A DNA stretch of 64,000 nt from Chitinimonas koreensis (GCF_014353015.1 NZ_CP060704.1:3001001-3065000); one strand, 5' to 3'. Positions 9,210 through 17,803 are shown, counted from the first letter of the stretch. The notes: generated by a model from the letters alone, not told the origin. Program-made: numbers and translations.

Positions 9210-10042
9210 GGCGCGCTCCCGAGGCCGAGCAGCTTGCGCGCCAGCAGCCGGTTGAGCGCGGCGTAGACGCGGCCCGGCAGCAGCGCCAGCAGCCAGCTGG
9301 CGGCCTGCGCGTCGCGGCCCACGGCGATGCGCAGCGGCGCGCCGGGCCGGCCGGCGGCGCGGACGAGGGCGGCCGCCACCCGTTCGGCCGGCTGGGCGCG
9401 TTCCGCCAATCGCGCGCGCAGTGCGGCGAAGCGTTCGCCGCTGGCGCGATACAGCGGCGGCAGCTCGTCGACGAAATGCATGTGGCGGCCGAAGCCGCTG
9501 CGGGTCGAGCCCGGTTCGACCAGGTGTATACGCACGCCCTGCCCTTGCGTTTCCAGCATCAGCGCCTCGCTCCAGCCCTCCATGGCGAACTTGGAGGCGC
9601 AATAGGCGCCCTGCCAGGCATAGCCGCTGCGGCCGAGGATGGACGAGACGTTGAGCACCGCGCCGCCGGCCGCGCGCAGCGCCGGCAGCAGCGCGGCGGT
9701 CAAGAGCGCCGGGGCGATCACGTTGGCGTCGAGCTGGGCGCGCCATTCGGCCTCGCCGAGCAGCTCGACCGGCCCGCTCTGGCCGTAGCCGGCGTTGTTG
9801 ACCAGCGCGTCGAGCCGGCCGCCGTATTCCGCCGAGATCAGCCCTGCCACCGCGGCGCGGCCGGCCGCGTCGGCCGGGTCGAGCCGGACCGGGCGGATGC
9901 GCTCGCCGGCGGCGATGCGCTCGGGCGAACGGCTGGCCGCCAGCACCTGCCAGCCGGCCGCGGCGAAGGCCTGCGCGGCGGCGAGGCCGATGCCGCCGCT
10001 GGCGCCGGTGATCAGCACGAGTCGCGGAGAGGTGGAAGTCAT
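9206..10042 (-). CDS. Short-chain dehydrogenase/reductase
   Basis: A 278-residue classical SDR: cofactor loop TGASGGIG at residues 12-19, NNAG at 82-85, and the catalytic S134, Y147-x3-K151 (YCASK). The long C-terminal part (LPGRVYAALNRLLARKLLG) is hydrophobic, suggesting membrane association. Its ATG overlaps the Rieske stop (ATGA at 10039-10042) and its own stop overlaps the diiron gene start, so it is tightly coupled in the operon. It oxidises or reduces an alcohol or ketone with NAD(P); R residues after the second strand (SRSPER) hint at NADP(H). The substrate is unknown. Confidence 0.9.
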   Translation of the reverse strand: MTSTSPRLVLITGASGGIGLAAAQAFAAAGWQVLAASRSPERIAAGERIRPVRLDPADAAGRAAVAGLISAEYGGRLDALVNNAGYGQSGPVELLGEAEWRAQLDANVIAPALLTAALLPALRAAGGAVLNVSSILGRSGYAWQGAYCASKFAMEGWSEALMLETQGQGVRIHLVEPGSTRSGFGRHMHFVDELPPLYRASGERFAALRARLAERAQPAERVAAALVRAAGRPGAPLRIAVGRDAQAASWLLALLPGRVYAALNRLLARKLLGLGSAP

Positions 10043-11037
10043 GCGGCGTCCCAGTCGGCGAGCGGCTGGCGCTCGTAGTGGCGGATGAAGGCGATCACCG
10101 AGCGGTCGGCCACGGTGGGATTGCGGAAATCGAAGCGGATGGTCTGGAACACCCGGGTGTCGCCATGGGCGAAGTAGCGCGCGCCGAGCCGGGTCAGCGC
10201 CAGCACCGCGCGGTCGCGCAGCCAGCCCAGCGGGCCGGCGTGGCGCCGCGTCAGCGCCACCGACCAGCCCTCGGTCCTGCCCTCGGGCGTGCGGCGCAGC
10301 GCGAACAGCACGTGCAGGTGCAGGAAGTCCGGCCCGAAGCTGGCCACGCCGCAGTGGCCGTACCAGTAGGTGGTCTCGTAGTGGAGCGTGTCGCGGTAGA
10401 AGCGGCCGAGCAGCCGGCCCAGCCAGTGGTCGGCCGGCATGCGGCCGCGGTTGCGGAAGCGCAGCGTGTGGGCGTCCTGCTCCTCGACCGCCAGCGACAG
10501 GATGTGGCCAGGCAGCTTGTGCACGGTGCGGAAATGGTGCTCGTCGATGGCGTTGACCATCACCACGTTGGGGTGGCAGCCCTTGACGAAGCGGTTGCCG
10601 AGCCGGCTGCGGATCGGTCCGTCGGCCAGCTCCGGCGGCAGCGGCAGGAAGGGGCCGGGCGTGCGGCCGGGCCAGATCCAGATCAGGCCGTGGCGCTCTT
10701 CCACCGGCCAGCTCCGGGCCGCGATCGCGCCGCCGTCGCGGCCCAGGCAGGGGATATCGGAACAGCGGCCGTCGGCCTCGAAGCGCCAGTCGTGGAAGAA
10801 GCAGCGCAGGCCCTCGCCCTCGACCCGGCCCTCGGCCAGGTGGGCGCCCATGTGCGGGCAGTGGGCGTCGAAGGCGCGCACCTGGCCCGAGGCCGAACGC
10901 CACAGCGCCAGCGGCCGGCCGGCCAGCTCGACCGCGCGCACCTGGCCGGGCGCCAGCTGGTGCGAGGGCAGCAGCCAGTACCAGCCCTGCACCAGCAGCG
11001 GCCGGTTGAACCGGGTCAGGTCGGTCAGGCCGGACAT
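10039..11037 (-). CDS. Rieske [2Fe-2S] oxygenase, second copy
   Basis: A 332-residue oxygenase with Rieske ligands C60-x-H62 and C79-x2-H82 (AHCPHMGAHLAEG, RCFFHDWRF). The iron site is in MVNAIDEHHFRTVH (N162, D165, H167 or H168, H173). Its sequence differs clearly from the Rieske gene at 844, so the two are unlikely to be recent duplicates. The start overlaps the preceding gene's end by 13 bases and its stop overlaps the SDR start. It lies in the minus-strand block of the oxygenase-rich set. It would need a reductase encoded elsewhere. Confidence 0.88.
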   Translation of the reverse strand: MSGLTDLTRFNRPLLVQGWYWLLPSHQLAPGQVRAVELAGRPLALWRSASGQVRAFDAHCPHMGAHLAEGRVEGEGLRCFFHDWRFEADGRCSDIPCLGRDGGAIAARSWPVEERHGLIWIWPGRTPGPFLPLPPELADGPIRSRLGNRFVKGCHPNVVMVNAIDEHHFRTVHKLPGHILSLAVEEQDAHTLRFRNRGRMPADHWLGRLLGRFYRDTLHYETTYWYGHCGVASFGPDFLHLHVLFALRRTPEGRTEGWSVALTRRHAGPLGWLRDRAVLALTRLGARYFAHGDTRVFQTIRFDFRNPTVADRSVIAFIRHYERQPLADWDAA

Positions 11038-11765
11038 GGCGCCTCCGCCGCGGCCATGCCGCGTTCGAACACGCGCCGCGCCAGCGGCCGCAGGTTGGCC
11101 GGCTCGAGCGCGCACAGGCAGCACAGCTCGTCGCCGCGCGCATAGCCGGGATTGCGCTCGAGGAAGAAGCGCACGGCGTCGAGCCGGCGCTCGCGGTCGT
11201 CGACCTCGGCCAGCTCGGCGCGCAGATGGCCCTGCGAGGCGGCGAAGCGCACCACGCCGGCGGCCGGGTCGTAGGCCGCGCCGAAGCGCTCGGCCGCCAG
11301 CCGTGCCAGCAGGCCGGCCTCGAAGCCGTCGGCGCCCTGCGACCAGTGCGGCAGGAAGCGGCGGGCGAAGGCCGGCAGGTAGCGATAGGTACGGTGGCCC
11401 TTGGAGATCAGGAACCAGTAGTGGCGCAGCTCGGGCCGCTCGGCCTGCAGCGCGCCGGCCAGCCGCAGCCAGCTGAACGCCAGCTCCTGCTCGCCCCAGT
11501 GCGCGCGCGCCACCACCGTGTCGCCCGAATACAGCACGCGGCAGGCCACGCCCTGGTGCTCCAGCTGCTGCAACTGCAGCGTGGAGAAGCCCTGCACCGT
11601 GCCGGCCGCGTCGCGCAGCAGCAGCACCCGGTCCTTGCCGGCCAGGTCGGCGGCGAAGCGCTCGGGCGTGGTGGCGGCGTAATGGCGCTCGAACACCGCG
11701 TACATGGCGGCGCGCAACCCGGCGTCGAGCTCGGCGGCGGCGTGCAGCTCGCAGTGCAGGCTCAT
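11025..11765 (-). CDS. Unassigned protein, possibly GNAT-like acyltransferase
   Basis: A 246-residue soluble protein that I cannot name with certainty. An N-terminal stretch (FERHYAATTPERFAADLAGK, then DRVLLLRDAAGTVQGFSTLQ) has the alternating pattern of a GNAT-type acyltransferase, and VLYSGDTVVARAHWGEQ followed by YWFLISKGHRTYRYLP are distinctive conserved-looking segments. Start ATG 11765 is chosen over 11786 on length. It is the first gene of the block with Rieske, SDR and diiron genes, overlapping the Rieske start. An N-acyl transfer role would suit a pathway with a GH3 synthetase and an N-acyl hydrolase, but this is inference. Confidence 0.55.
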   Translation of the reverse strand: MSLHCELHAAAELDAGLRAAMYAVFERHYAATTPERFAADLAGKDRVLLLRDAAGTVQGFSTLQLQQLEHQGVACRVLYSGDTVVARAHWGEQELAFSWLRLAGALQAERPELRHYWFLISKGHRTYRYLPAFARRFLPHWSQGADGFEAGLLARLAAERFGAAYDPAAGVVRFAASQGHLRAELAEVDDRERRLDAVRFFLERNPGYARGDELCCLCALEPANLRPLARRVFERGMAAAEAPCPA

Positions 11766-11837
11766 GGCGCGGAGTTCCGCGAGCATGCTCCAGCGGCCGG
11801 CCTGGCAGGACGGACGTCAGGGCCAGTCCCGCGGCAT

Positions 11838-11957
11838 CGGGCATGCCCGACAGCGATCCGAATCGGCAACTGTCTGTCGACCAGTCGGGTAGGTCGGGCC
11901 TCATGCCCGACAGCGATCCGTATCGGCGGCGCTGTCGGGCGTAAAGCCCGACCTACC
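11838..11957. repeat. Paired palindrome, family B
   Basis: The unit GTAGGTCGGGCCTCATGCCC at 11889 is matched by an inverted partner GTCGGGCGTAAAGCCCGACC ending near 11957, with GCGATCC..GCGCT sequence between. A partial third arm lies at 11838-11860. It fills the gap between PAP2 and the unassigned gene. Confidence 0.8.
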
Positions 11958-11976
11958 GGGCATGGAACAGCCATCT

Positions 11977-12618
11977 TCATCGCGCCTCCTGTTCGCCGCC
12001 CGGGCGCGGCACAGCCATGACGGGCACCAGCCGGCGCGCGATCCAGGCTCCAAGCAAGGCCACCGCTGCACCGCCGGCCACATCGATGGCGCGATGCTGG
12101 CGGGTGGTCAGCACCGACAGCGCGATCGCCGCCGCCCAGGCCGGCGCGGCGACGCACCAGAGGCCGCCGCGGCCCATCAACAGGCCGGCCGCCAGCAGCG
12201 ACAGCGCCACGTGCAGCGAAGGAAAGCAGTTGCCGGCCACGTCGAGCGCGTACAGCGCCTGCCAGCCGGCGGCGGTCAGCGCGTCGCCGCCGCGCATGGC
12301 CTGGCCCACCGTGGTCGGCCAGGCGACGAAGACCGCGCAGCTGGCCAGCGTGGCCGCCAGCATCGCGTAGTAGGCGCGCGTCAGCCGCGCGCTGCGCCAT
12401 TCGAGCAGGAAGGCCAGCGGCAGCAGCAGGAACTGCGACAGGTAGAGCCACAGGCTGGCCGGCCAGTCGGGCAGCCAGCGGTCGAGCAGGCCGGCTTCGA
12501 GCTGGACGGCGCGGCCGCGGCCCAGCGCGTAGCTGCCGAGGTAGAGCGCGCAGAACAGCAGGTAGCCCAGCACCAGCGCCGGCAGGCGATTGGCCGCGGT
12601 GATCGCTGGCAGCCTCAT
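11977..12618 (-). CDS. PAP2-family membrane phosphatase
   Basis: A 213-residue polytopic membrane protein with the two terminal PAP2 motifs: PSLH in GNCFPSLHVALS, and the last motif TTRQHRAIDVAGG carrying the catalytic His and Asp. Family members dephosphorylate phosphatidic acid, isoprenyl or sphingosine-type lipid phosphates, or form inositol-phosphoceramide-like links. Its ATG overlaps the stop of the amidohydrolase gene (ATGA at 12615-12618), so the two are coupled. Presence of a lipid phosphatase supports a lipid substrate for the neighbouring oxygenases. Confidence 0.88.
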   Translation of the reverse strand: MRLPAITAANRLPALVLGYLLFCALYLGSYALGRGRAVQLEAGLLDRWLPDWPASLWLYLSQFLLLPLAFLLEWRSARLTRAYYAMLAATLASCAVFVAWPTTVGQAMRGGDALTAAGWQALYALDVAGNCFPSLHVALSLLAAGLLMGRGGLWCVAAPAWAAAIALSVLTTRQHRAIDVAGGAAVALLGAWIARRLVPVMAVPRPGGEQEAR

Positions 12619-14717
12619 GGCCGCACCCCGGCGCGCACCCGCGCCAGCTCGGCGGCATAGCGCCCGCGCAGCGCCAGCGCGGCGAGTTTCGCCAGCGCCG
12701 CCATCGCCCGCCAGGAGAACAGCGCATCGCGGCCGTCGACGTGGCTCGGCTCGTAGCGCGCATGGCCGTACTGGCCGAGCAGGTTGGAGGCCGGCACGCC
12801 GAGCAGCCACCACGGGTTCCAGGCCAGCAGCGCGGCCAGCGCCGAGCCGTACATGATCAGCACTGCGGCGACGTGCAGGCGGATATTGGCCGGGTGCTGG
12901 TGCTTCATCACGAAGATGTCCCAGTAGCGCGCCAGGCCGTGGTCGTACTGCAGGTCGTCGATGCGGTCGCGGTAGCGCCGCCGCACCGCGGCATAGCCCT
13001 CGACCGGGCTGCGCGGCCGCAGCAGCCGGCCGCAGCGCGCCTGGCCGAGCACGGGCAGCGGCTCGCCGTCGGCCACCACCTGGCGGCCGGCGATCCAGAC
13101 CGCCCGCACCGGCGCAGCCGGGTCGCGGTTGACCATCCGCTCGGCGCCGCCGAGCACCGGATCGGCCATCAATTGCGGCTCGGCGCGCGACGCTGCCAGC
13201 GCAGCCGGGTCGAGCAGCAGCAGGTCGGCGCGGCGGCCGGGCGCCAGCACGCCGGCATCGAGGCCGAGCCAGGCGGCCGGCTCGCCGCTGACGCGGGCGA
13301 CGGCGCGTTCGGGCGGCATGAAGCCGGTCTGCAGCGCCTGCCGCAGCAGCGACAGCGCGCCGTCGAAATAGGCCAGGTTGCGGCCGTGCGCGCCGGCGTC
13401 GGTGAAACCGGGCAGCACGTAGCGCTGCGCCATCAGCCGGCGCCGCACCGGCGCGCGGTTGTTGGCGCCGCTGGCGACCCAGCGCAGCGCGGTGTCGTGC
13501 ACCGCCAGCGCGTCCATGAACCAGTCGAGCGGCGCCCTGCCCGCCTGCGCCGCCAGCTCGGCCATGCTGCGGCCGGCCCAGCCGGGCTCGGGCGCGGCCG
13601 CCACCCGGATGCGGGCGAAGTCGCGGTGGAAGGTCTTCACGCCGGGCCGCGTCCAGTCGGCGGCGAAACGCGCGCGGAAGCCCGGCGCGGCCCACAGCGC
13701 GCGCCGCTGCGCCGCGTCGCGCGCGTTGTTCAGTTCGACGCCGCTGGCGAATTCCTCGAACAGCGGGGTGATCGGACCGTCGCTCCACAGCGTGAACGGC
13801 TCGGTCAGGGTCTGCATGCGCAGGTTGTTGCCGGCCACCTTGTTGTAGAACCACAACAGCGGTGCGTAGAGCCGCCACAGCCAAGGCACGGTGTCCAGGT
13901 CGAGCGCCGACAGCAGCGTCATGCGCAGCGGCGGCCGCCGCGGGCCGCCCCAGCCGAGCTTGAGGATGTGCCAGACCGAGCGGCGCGATCCGGGATTCGG
14001 GGTGACCTGGAACACCGCGTCGCGGCGGCGGCAGACCTCGGCCAGCGCGGCGTACTCGGCGTAGTCGGCATGGTGCGAGGGCAGCGCGCGGCCGGCCCAG
14101 GCGCCGTGCACCTTGTGCCAGTGCACCATGTCGACCGACAGGCCGCAGAAGCCGGCCGCCAGCGCGGCGTCGGCCGTGGCGGCCATGCGGGCGATCTCGC
14201 CGGCCGTCGCCGGCCCGGCCAGGCTGCGCGCCAGGCCCATCTCGGCCAGCCGCAGCGCGCTGTGGCCCAGCAATACCGCCACATTGGGGCCGAGCGGCAG
14301 GCGGTCGAGGTGGTCGAGATAGTCGGCCGGGCTGCGCCAGTCGACCGCGCGTTCGAGCCAGGGCCGGATCAATTCGGCCGGCAGCGTCTCGACGCGCTGG
14401 AACACGTCGGCCAGATCGGCCGGCGCGCCGCAGGCGACCGACAGGCTGCAATTGCCCATCAGCACCGTGGTCACGCCGTGGCGCACCGATTCGGCCAGGC
14501 CGGGCGCGACCTCGACCTCGAGGTCGTAGTGGGTGTGGATGTCGACCAGGCCCGGCAGCAGCCACAGGCCTTCTGCGTCGATCACCTGTCGCGCCGGCGT
14601 CTCGCCGTCGGCCGCCAGGTGGACCACCACGCCGTCGCGCACGCCGACCGCCAGCCGGGCCGGCGGCGAGCCGCGGCCGTCGTGGACCAGCGCGTTGCGG
14701 ATCAGCAGGTCGAGCAT
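12615..14717 (-). CDS. Amidohydrolase (D-aminoacylase-like) fused to Mpo1/DUF962-like domain
   Basis: Residues 1 to about 560 are an amidohydrolase: beta-strand RNALVHDGRG, the metal motif HTHYD at 61-65, HSA and later FTDAGAHG with the catalytic Asp, then PGRRADLLLLD near the end. This matches N-acyl-D-amino-acid deacylase/dihydroorotase-like enzymes that cleave amide bonds. Residues 600-700 are an additional hydrophobic domain with HQHPANIRLH and LGQYGHARYE, the H-x2-P-x-N-x2-H and Q-x2-GH-x2-E pattern of Mpo1/DUF962 2-hydroxy-fatty-acid dioxygenases. Such a fusion is unusual for an aminoacylase (700 residues instead of roughly 480-560). It starts the minus-strand unit with PAP2. The amidohydrolase call is firm; the Mpo1 call is moderate. 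Confidence 0.8.
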   Translation of the reverse strand: MLDLLIRNALVHDGRGSPPARLAVGVRDGVVVHLAADGETPARQVIDAEGLWLLPGLVDIHTHYDLEVEVAPGLAESVRHGVTTVLMGNCSLSVACGAPADLADVFQRVETLPAELIRPWLERAVDWRSPADYLDHLDRLPLGPNVAVLLGHSALRLAEMGLARSLAGPATAGEIARMAATADAALAAGFCGLSVDMVHWHKVHGAWAGRALPSHHADYAEYAALAEVCRRRDAVFQVTPNPGSRRSVWHILKLGWGGPRRPPLRMTLLSALDLDTVPWLWRLYAPLLWFYNKVAGNNLRMQTLTEPFTLWSDGPITPLFEEFASGVELNNARDAAQRRALWAAPGFRARFAADWTRPGVKTFHRDFARIRVAAAPEPGWAGRSMAELAAQAGRAPLDWFMDALAVHDTALRWVASGANNRAPVRRRLMAQRYVLPGFTDAGAHGRNLAYFDGALSLLRQALQTGFMPPERAVARVSGEPAAWLGLDAGVLAPGRRADLLLLDPAALAASRAEPQLMADPVLGGAERMVNRDPAAPVRAVWIAGRQVVADGEPLPVLGQARCGRLLRPRSPVEGYAAVRRRYRDRIDDLQYDHGLARYWDIFVMKHQHPANIRLHVAAVLIMYGSALAALLAWNPWWLLGVPASNLLGQYGHARYEPSHVDGRDALFSWRAMAALAKLAALALRGRYAAELARVRAGVRP

Positions 14718-14827
14718 CGTCGGTTGCCTGGCCGGTTGTGGTAAAAACGAGGCCGATTATGCCAGCACGCCGTGGCGCAGCCGCAACGCGCGCCGCTGCG
14801 GCGCTCCCGGGGAAGCACGGAATACCG

Positions 14828-16963
14828 ATGAACAAAGCCCTCAAGTACACCCTGATCGGCGGCGGCAGCTTACTGCTGCTGGCCGGCGCCGCGGCCGCCT
14901 ACATCGCCGCCACCTTCGATCCCAACGCGCTCAAGCCGCAGATCGAGGCGCTGGTGAAGGAGAAGAAGCAGCGCACGCTCAAGCTGGCCGGCCCGATCTC
15001 GCTGTCCTTCTTCCCCGGCATCGGCGCCAGGCTCAGCGACGTGACGCTGTCCGAACTCGCTTCGGACACCACCTTCGCCCACGTCGGCCAGGCGCGCGTG
15101 TCGCTGCAGTTCTGGCCGCTGCTGCACAAGAAGGTGGTGGTCGACGCGGTCGAACTCGACGGCGCCGAGGTGCGCCTGCTGCGCGACGCCAAGGGTGCGT
15201 TCAATTTCGCCGACCTGCTGGACAAGCAGCCGAAGGAGCCCGACGCGCCGGTCGACTTCGACGTGTCGAAGATCCGCGTCAAGAACGTGCGCGTCGACTT
15301 CGACGACCGGCAGGGCAAGCGCCGCATCGTGCTCGACAAGGTCGCGCTGTCGGCCGACGGGCTGAACCCCGAGGGCGCCCGCAACCTCGACCTGTCGGCC
15401 GAGGCCACCTTGTCGGCGCCGCAGCTGGCGGCCAGGCTGGCGGTCTCGCTCGACAAGCTGGAGATGGACCGCGAAGCCGGCCGCTTCCTGCTCGACGACC
15501 TGGCCGCCGCGGTCGAGGGCAAGCTCGGTGCCGATGCGCTCAAGCTCAAGCTCGATGCGCCGCGCGTGTCGGTGGCCGGCGAATCGGCCGAGGCCGACGC
15601 GATCGAGCTCGACGCCGCGCTCGACGGCCGCGGCCGCAAGCTCGACGCCAAGCTCAAGCTCGACGGCCTGTCGGGCGACAACCAGCGGCTCGACGCCAAG
15701 ACGCTGTCGGTCGACGTCGATTTCAGCCAGCCCGGCCAGGCCGCCAAGCTGCAGATCGCCAGCCCGCTGGCGGTGGAGCTGGACAAGCTGGCGGTCGACC
15801 TGGGCCGGCTGACCATCAAGGGCGAGGTGACCGGCGGCCCGGCCAAGGCGGCGCCGGTGGCGCTCGACGGCCACCTGTCGGCCGGCATCGAGGCGCAGAC
15901 GGTCGACACCGCGCTGTCGGGCAAGCTCGACGGCGCCTCGCTGGTGCTGACCGCCAGCGTCAAGGGCTTCGCCCTGCCGGCGATCCGCTTCGACCTGAAG
16001 GCCGACGCGCTCGACCTGGACCGCTACTTCCCGCCCGCGCCCGCCTCCGCCGAGCCGGCCCAGGCCGCCGCCAAGCCGGCCAAGGTCGACCTGTCGCCGC
16101 TGCGCGCGCTCGACCTCGACGGCCGCGTCAGCGTCGGCCAGCTCAGGAAGGCGCCGCTGGACGCGCGCGACGTGCGGCTGGCGGTGCTGGCGCGCGGCGG
16201 CATCATCAATGTGCCGGTGGCCAGCATGAAGGCCTTCGGCGGCGACGTCGCGGCGACCGCCACCGCCACCGCGACCGCCAATCCGCGCATCGTGCTCAAG
16301 CCGCGGCTGAACAACGTCGACATCCACGCGGTGCTGGCGCAACTGGCGCATTTCGACCGGCTCGAAGGCCGCGGCACGGTCGACGGCGAGCTGGCCGTGC
16401 AAGGCCCCGACACCGCCGCGATGAAGGCCAGCGCCGACGGCACGCTGCGCGCCCGCCTCAGCGACGGCGCGCTGCGCGGCATCAATATCGGCAAGGTGCT
16501 GCGCGACGCCAAGGCGACGCTGGCCAACTTCCAGGGCGGCCAGCAGACGGTCGCCAGCAGCGCCGGCGAAAAGACCGACTTCACCGAGCTGACCGCGACG
16601 CTGCGGCTCAAGGACGGCGTGGCGCACAACGACGACCTCGCCATCAAGTCGCCGCTGATCCGCGTCGCCGGCGAGGGCGAGGCGGACCTGGTGCGCGAGA
16701 CGCTCGACTACCTGGTGCGCGCCAGCCTGGTGAACACCAGCAAGGGCCAGGACGGCAAGGACCGCGCCGACCTGCACGGCCTCACCGTGCCGGTGCGGAT
16801 CAAGGGGCCGTTCGCCCAGCCCGGCTATTCGCTCGACCTGACCGCCGCGCTGAAGGACAACGCCGGCGCCAAGATCGAGGAGAAGAAGCAGGAAGTGAAG
16901 GAGCAGCTGAAACAGAAGACCGACGACGCGATCAAGAAGGGGCTGCAGAAGCTGTTCAACTGA
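14828..16963 (+). CDS. AsmA-family protein
   Basis: 711 residues with one N-terminal membrane anchor (residues 5-27), then GPISLSFFPGIGARLSDVTL, the hallmark AsmA N-terminal segment. A long beta-rich body follows, with repeated L-D-x-x-L and K-L-D-A units, and a C-terminal GTVDGELAVQG...ALRGINIGKVL segment. The last 45 residues are a charged K/E helix. ATG 14828 is used because it opens the anchor. AsmA proteins are periplasmic, bridge-like lipid-handling proteins of the envelope. It is transcribed divergently from the amidohydrolase gene. Family assignment is firm and the lipid cargo is unknown. Confidence 0.9.
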   Translation: MNKALKYTLIGGGSLLLLAGAAAAYIAATFDPNALKPQIEALVKEKKQRTLKLAGPISLSFFPGIGARLSDVTLSELASDTTFAHVGQARVSLQFWPLLHKKVVVDAVELDGAEVRLLRDAKGAFNFADLLDKQPKEPDAPVDFDVSKIRVKNVRVDFDDRQGKRRIVLDKVALSADGLNPEGARNLDLSAEATLSAPQLAARLAVSLDKLEMDREAGRFLLDDLAAAVEGKLGADALKLKLDAPRVSVAGESAEADAIELDAALDGRGRKLDAKLKLDGLSGDNQRLDAKTLSVDVDFSQPGQAAKLQIASPLAVELDKLAVDLGRLTIKGEVTGGPAKAAPVALDGHLSAGIEAQTVDTALSGKLDGASLVLTASVKGFALPAIRFDLKADALDLDRYFPPAPASAEPAQAAAKPAKVDLSPLRALDLDGRVSVGQLRKAPLDARDVRLAVLARGGIINVPVASMKAFGGDVAATATATATANPRIVLKPRLNNVDIHAVLAQLAHFDRLEGRGTVDGELAVQGPDTAAMKASADGTLRARLSDGALRGINIGKVLRDAKATLANFQGGQQTVASSAGEKTDFTELTATLRLKDGVAHNDDLAIKSPLIRVAGEGEADLVRETLDYLVRASLVNTSKGQDGKDRADLHGLTVPVRIKGPFAQPGYSLDLTAALKDNAGAKIEEKKQEVKEQLKQKTDDAIKKGLQKLFN

Positions 16964-17020
16964 CGGTGGCCGAGTGTCGGCGGTCGGCCGCATCGACAGG
17001 CCGATCGGAGGGCCAAGGTG

Positions 17021-17087
17021 GTAGGTCGGAATTCAATTCCGACAGCGCCCTGTCACCCATCGCTGTCGGAATTGAATTCCGACCTAC
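17021..17087. repeat. Paired palindrome, family B variant with EcoRI-like core
   Basis: GTAGGTCGGAATTCAATTCC at 17021 is mirrored by GGAATTGAATTCCGACCTAC ending 17087. The outer GTAGGTCGG and inner CGACAGCG ... CGCTGTCG parts are the same as in family B, but the arm core is GAATTCAATT in place of GCTTTATGCC. A second variant lies at 32983-33042. Confidence 0.85.
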
Positions 17088-17144
17088 GGAAACCCCGTCC
17101 AGCTCAGCCGGGACTCCGGTCGGAGCCCGGGCCGGCGGCCGAAG

Positions 17145-17303
17145 CTAGATGTAGCCGAGCAACAGCAGGATGACGAGGATCAGCACGACCAGGCCGACGC
17201 CGCCGCTGGGCCCGTAGCCCCAGCTTCCGCTGTACGGCCAGGCGGGCAGGCTGCCGATCAGGATCAGGATCAGCACGATCAGGAGGATGGTTCCGAGGGT
17301 CAT
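17145..17303 (-). CDS. DUF3309-family membrane miniprotein
   Basis: A 52-residue protein with two hydrophobic segments separated by SLPAWPYSGSWGYGPSGG, ending LVVLILVILLLLGYI. This is the characteristic DUF3309 layout. A GGAG ribosome site lies a few bases before ATG 17303. The function of the family is unknown; in many bacteria such genes sit near envelope-stress genes. It is transcribed on the minus strand away from the large kinase. Confidence 0.85.
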   Translation of the reverse strand: MTLGTILLIVLILILIGSLPAWPYSGSWGYGPSGGVGLVVLILVILLLLGYI

Positions 17304-17803
17304 GTCGTTCTCCGGCTTGGATGAGTGCACCATCCAAAGCGAAAGCCGTGCCGACCCGCCGAGCCCGCTGCGCCGCGGCCCGGGCCCGGCGCACTGCCCC
17401 GCATTTGCACCCGGTGCTGTAACTCTTACCCGTCCGCGTAGCGGACGGGGGTCCGCGCAGCGGACGGGGGCCGCGCAAGCGGACGGGGCACAGAAAGCCG
17501 ACCGGGCTCGCGAATGCAGCCGGAAGGATCGCGAAAGCGAGAGCCAGGCCTCCGCGGCTGCGGACGAGAGACCGCCTCGGTGGGCAGGAGCCCGCTGGCG
17601 ACCGCCGCGGCGGACGAAACGCCCGCCGCGCGGCCTCGCGGTCACCCTGCCCGCAAATTGTCCGGCCTGCGCACGCAACAATCGGGCGCCGTACCGGTCA
17701 GCCCTTCATGTCCAATCCATCGCCGCTTGCGTCGCCCCGTGCCGCGGCGGTCGGTGCGGCACCGCGATACGCCGCACCTCCCGGAAAACCCAAGAGCCCA
17801 ACC
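17304..17803. other. Intergenic region with tandem hairpin array, no gene seen
   Basis: Apart from the three-copy 19-base array at 17432-17488 I see only GC-rich sequence without codon bias. An upstream in-frame ATG for the kinase lies at 17708, but residues 1-32 from it are low-complexity, so the region is better read as non-coding leader. Confidence 0.5.
17432..17488. repeat. Three tandem 19-bp hairpin repeats
   Basis: Three back-to-back copies of GTCCGCGTAGCGGACGGGG (17432-17450, 17451-17469, 17470-17488) differ by one to three bases. Each copy folds on itself (GTCCGC / GCGGAC) with a GGGG tail. Confidence 0.85.

Noticed and set aside
1..14717. A polyketide, nonribosomal peptide or terpene cluster
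   Set aside because: No ketosynthase, condensation, carrier-protein or terpene synthase motif is found among the genes.
12741..14744. Long plus-strand open frame over the amidohydrolase gene
   Set aside because: Pure shadow of the minus-strand gene, with no recognisable domain.
17432..17488. Possible CRISPR array
   Set aside because: The repeats are adjacent without spacers and self-complementary; no cas genes are present.
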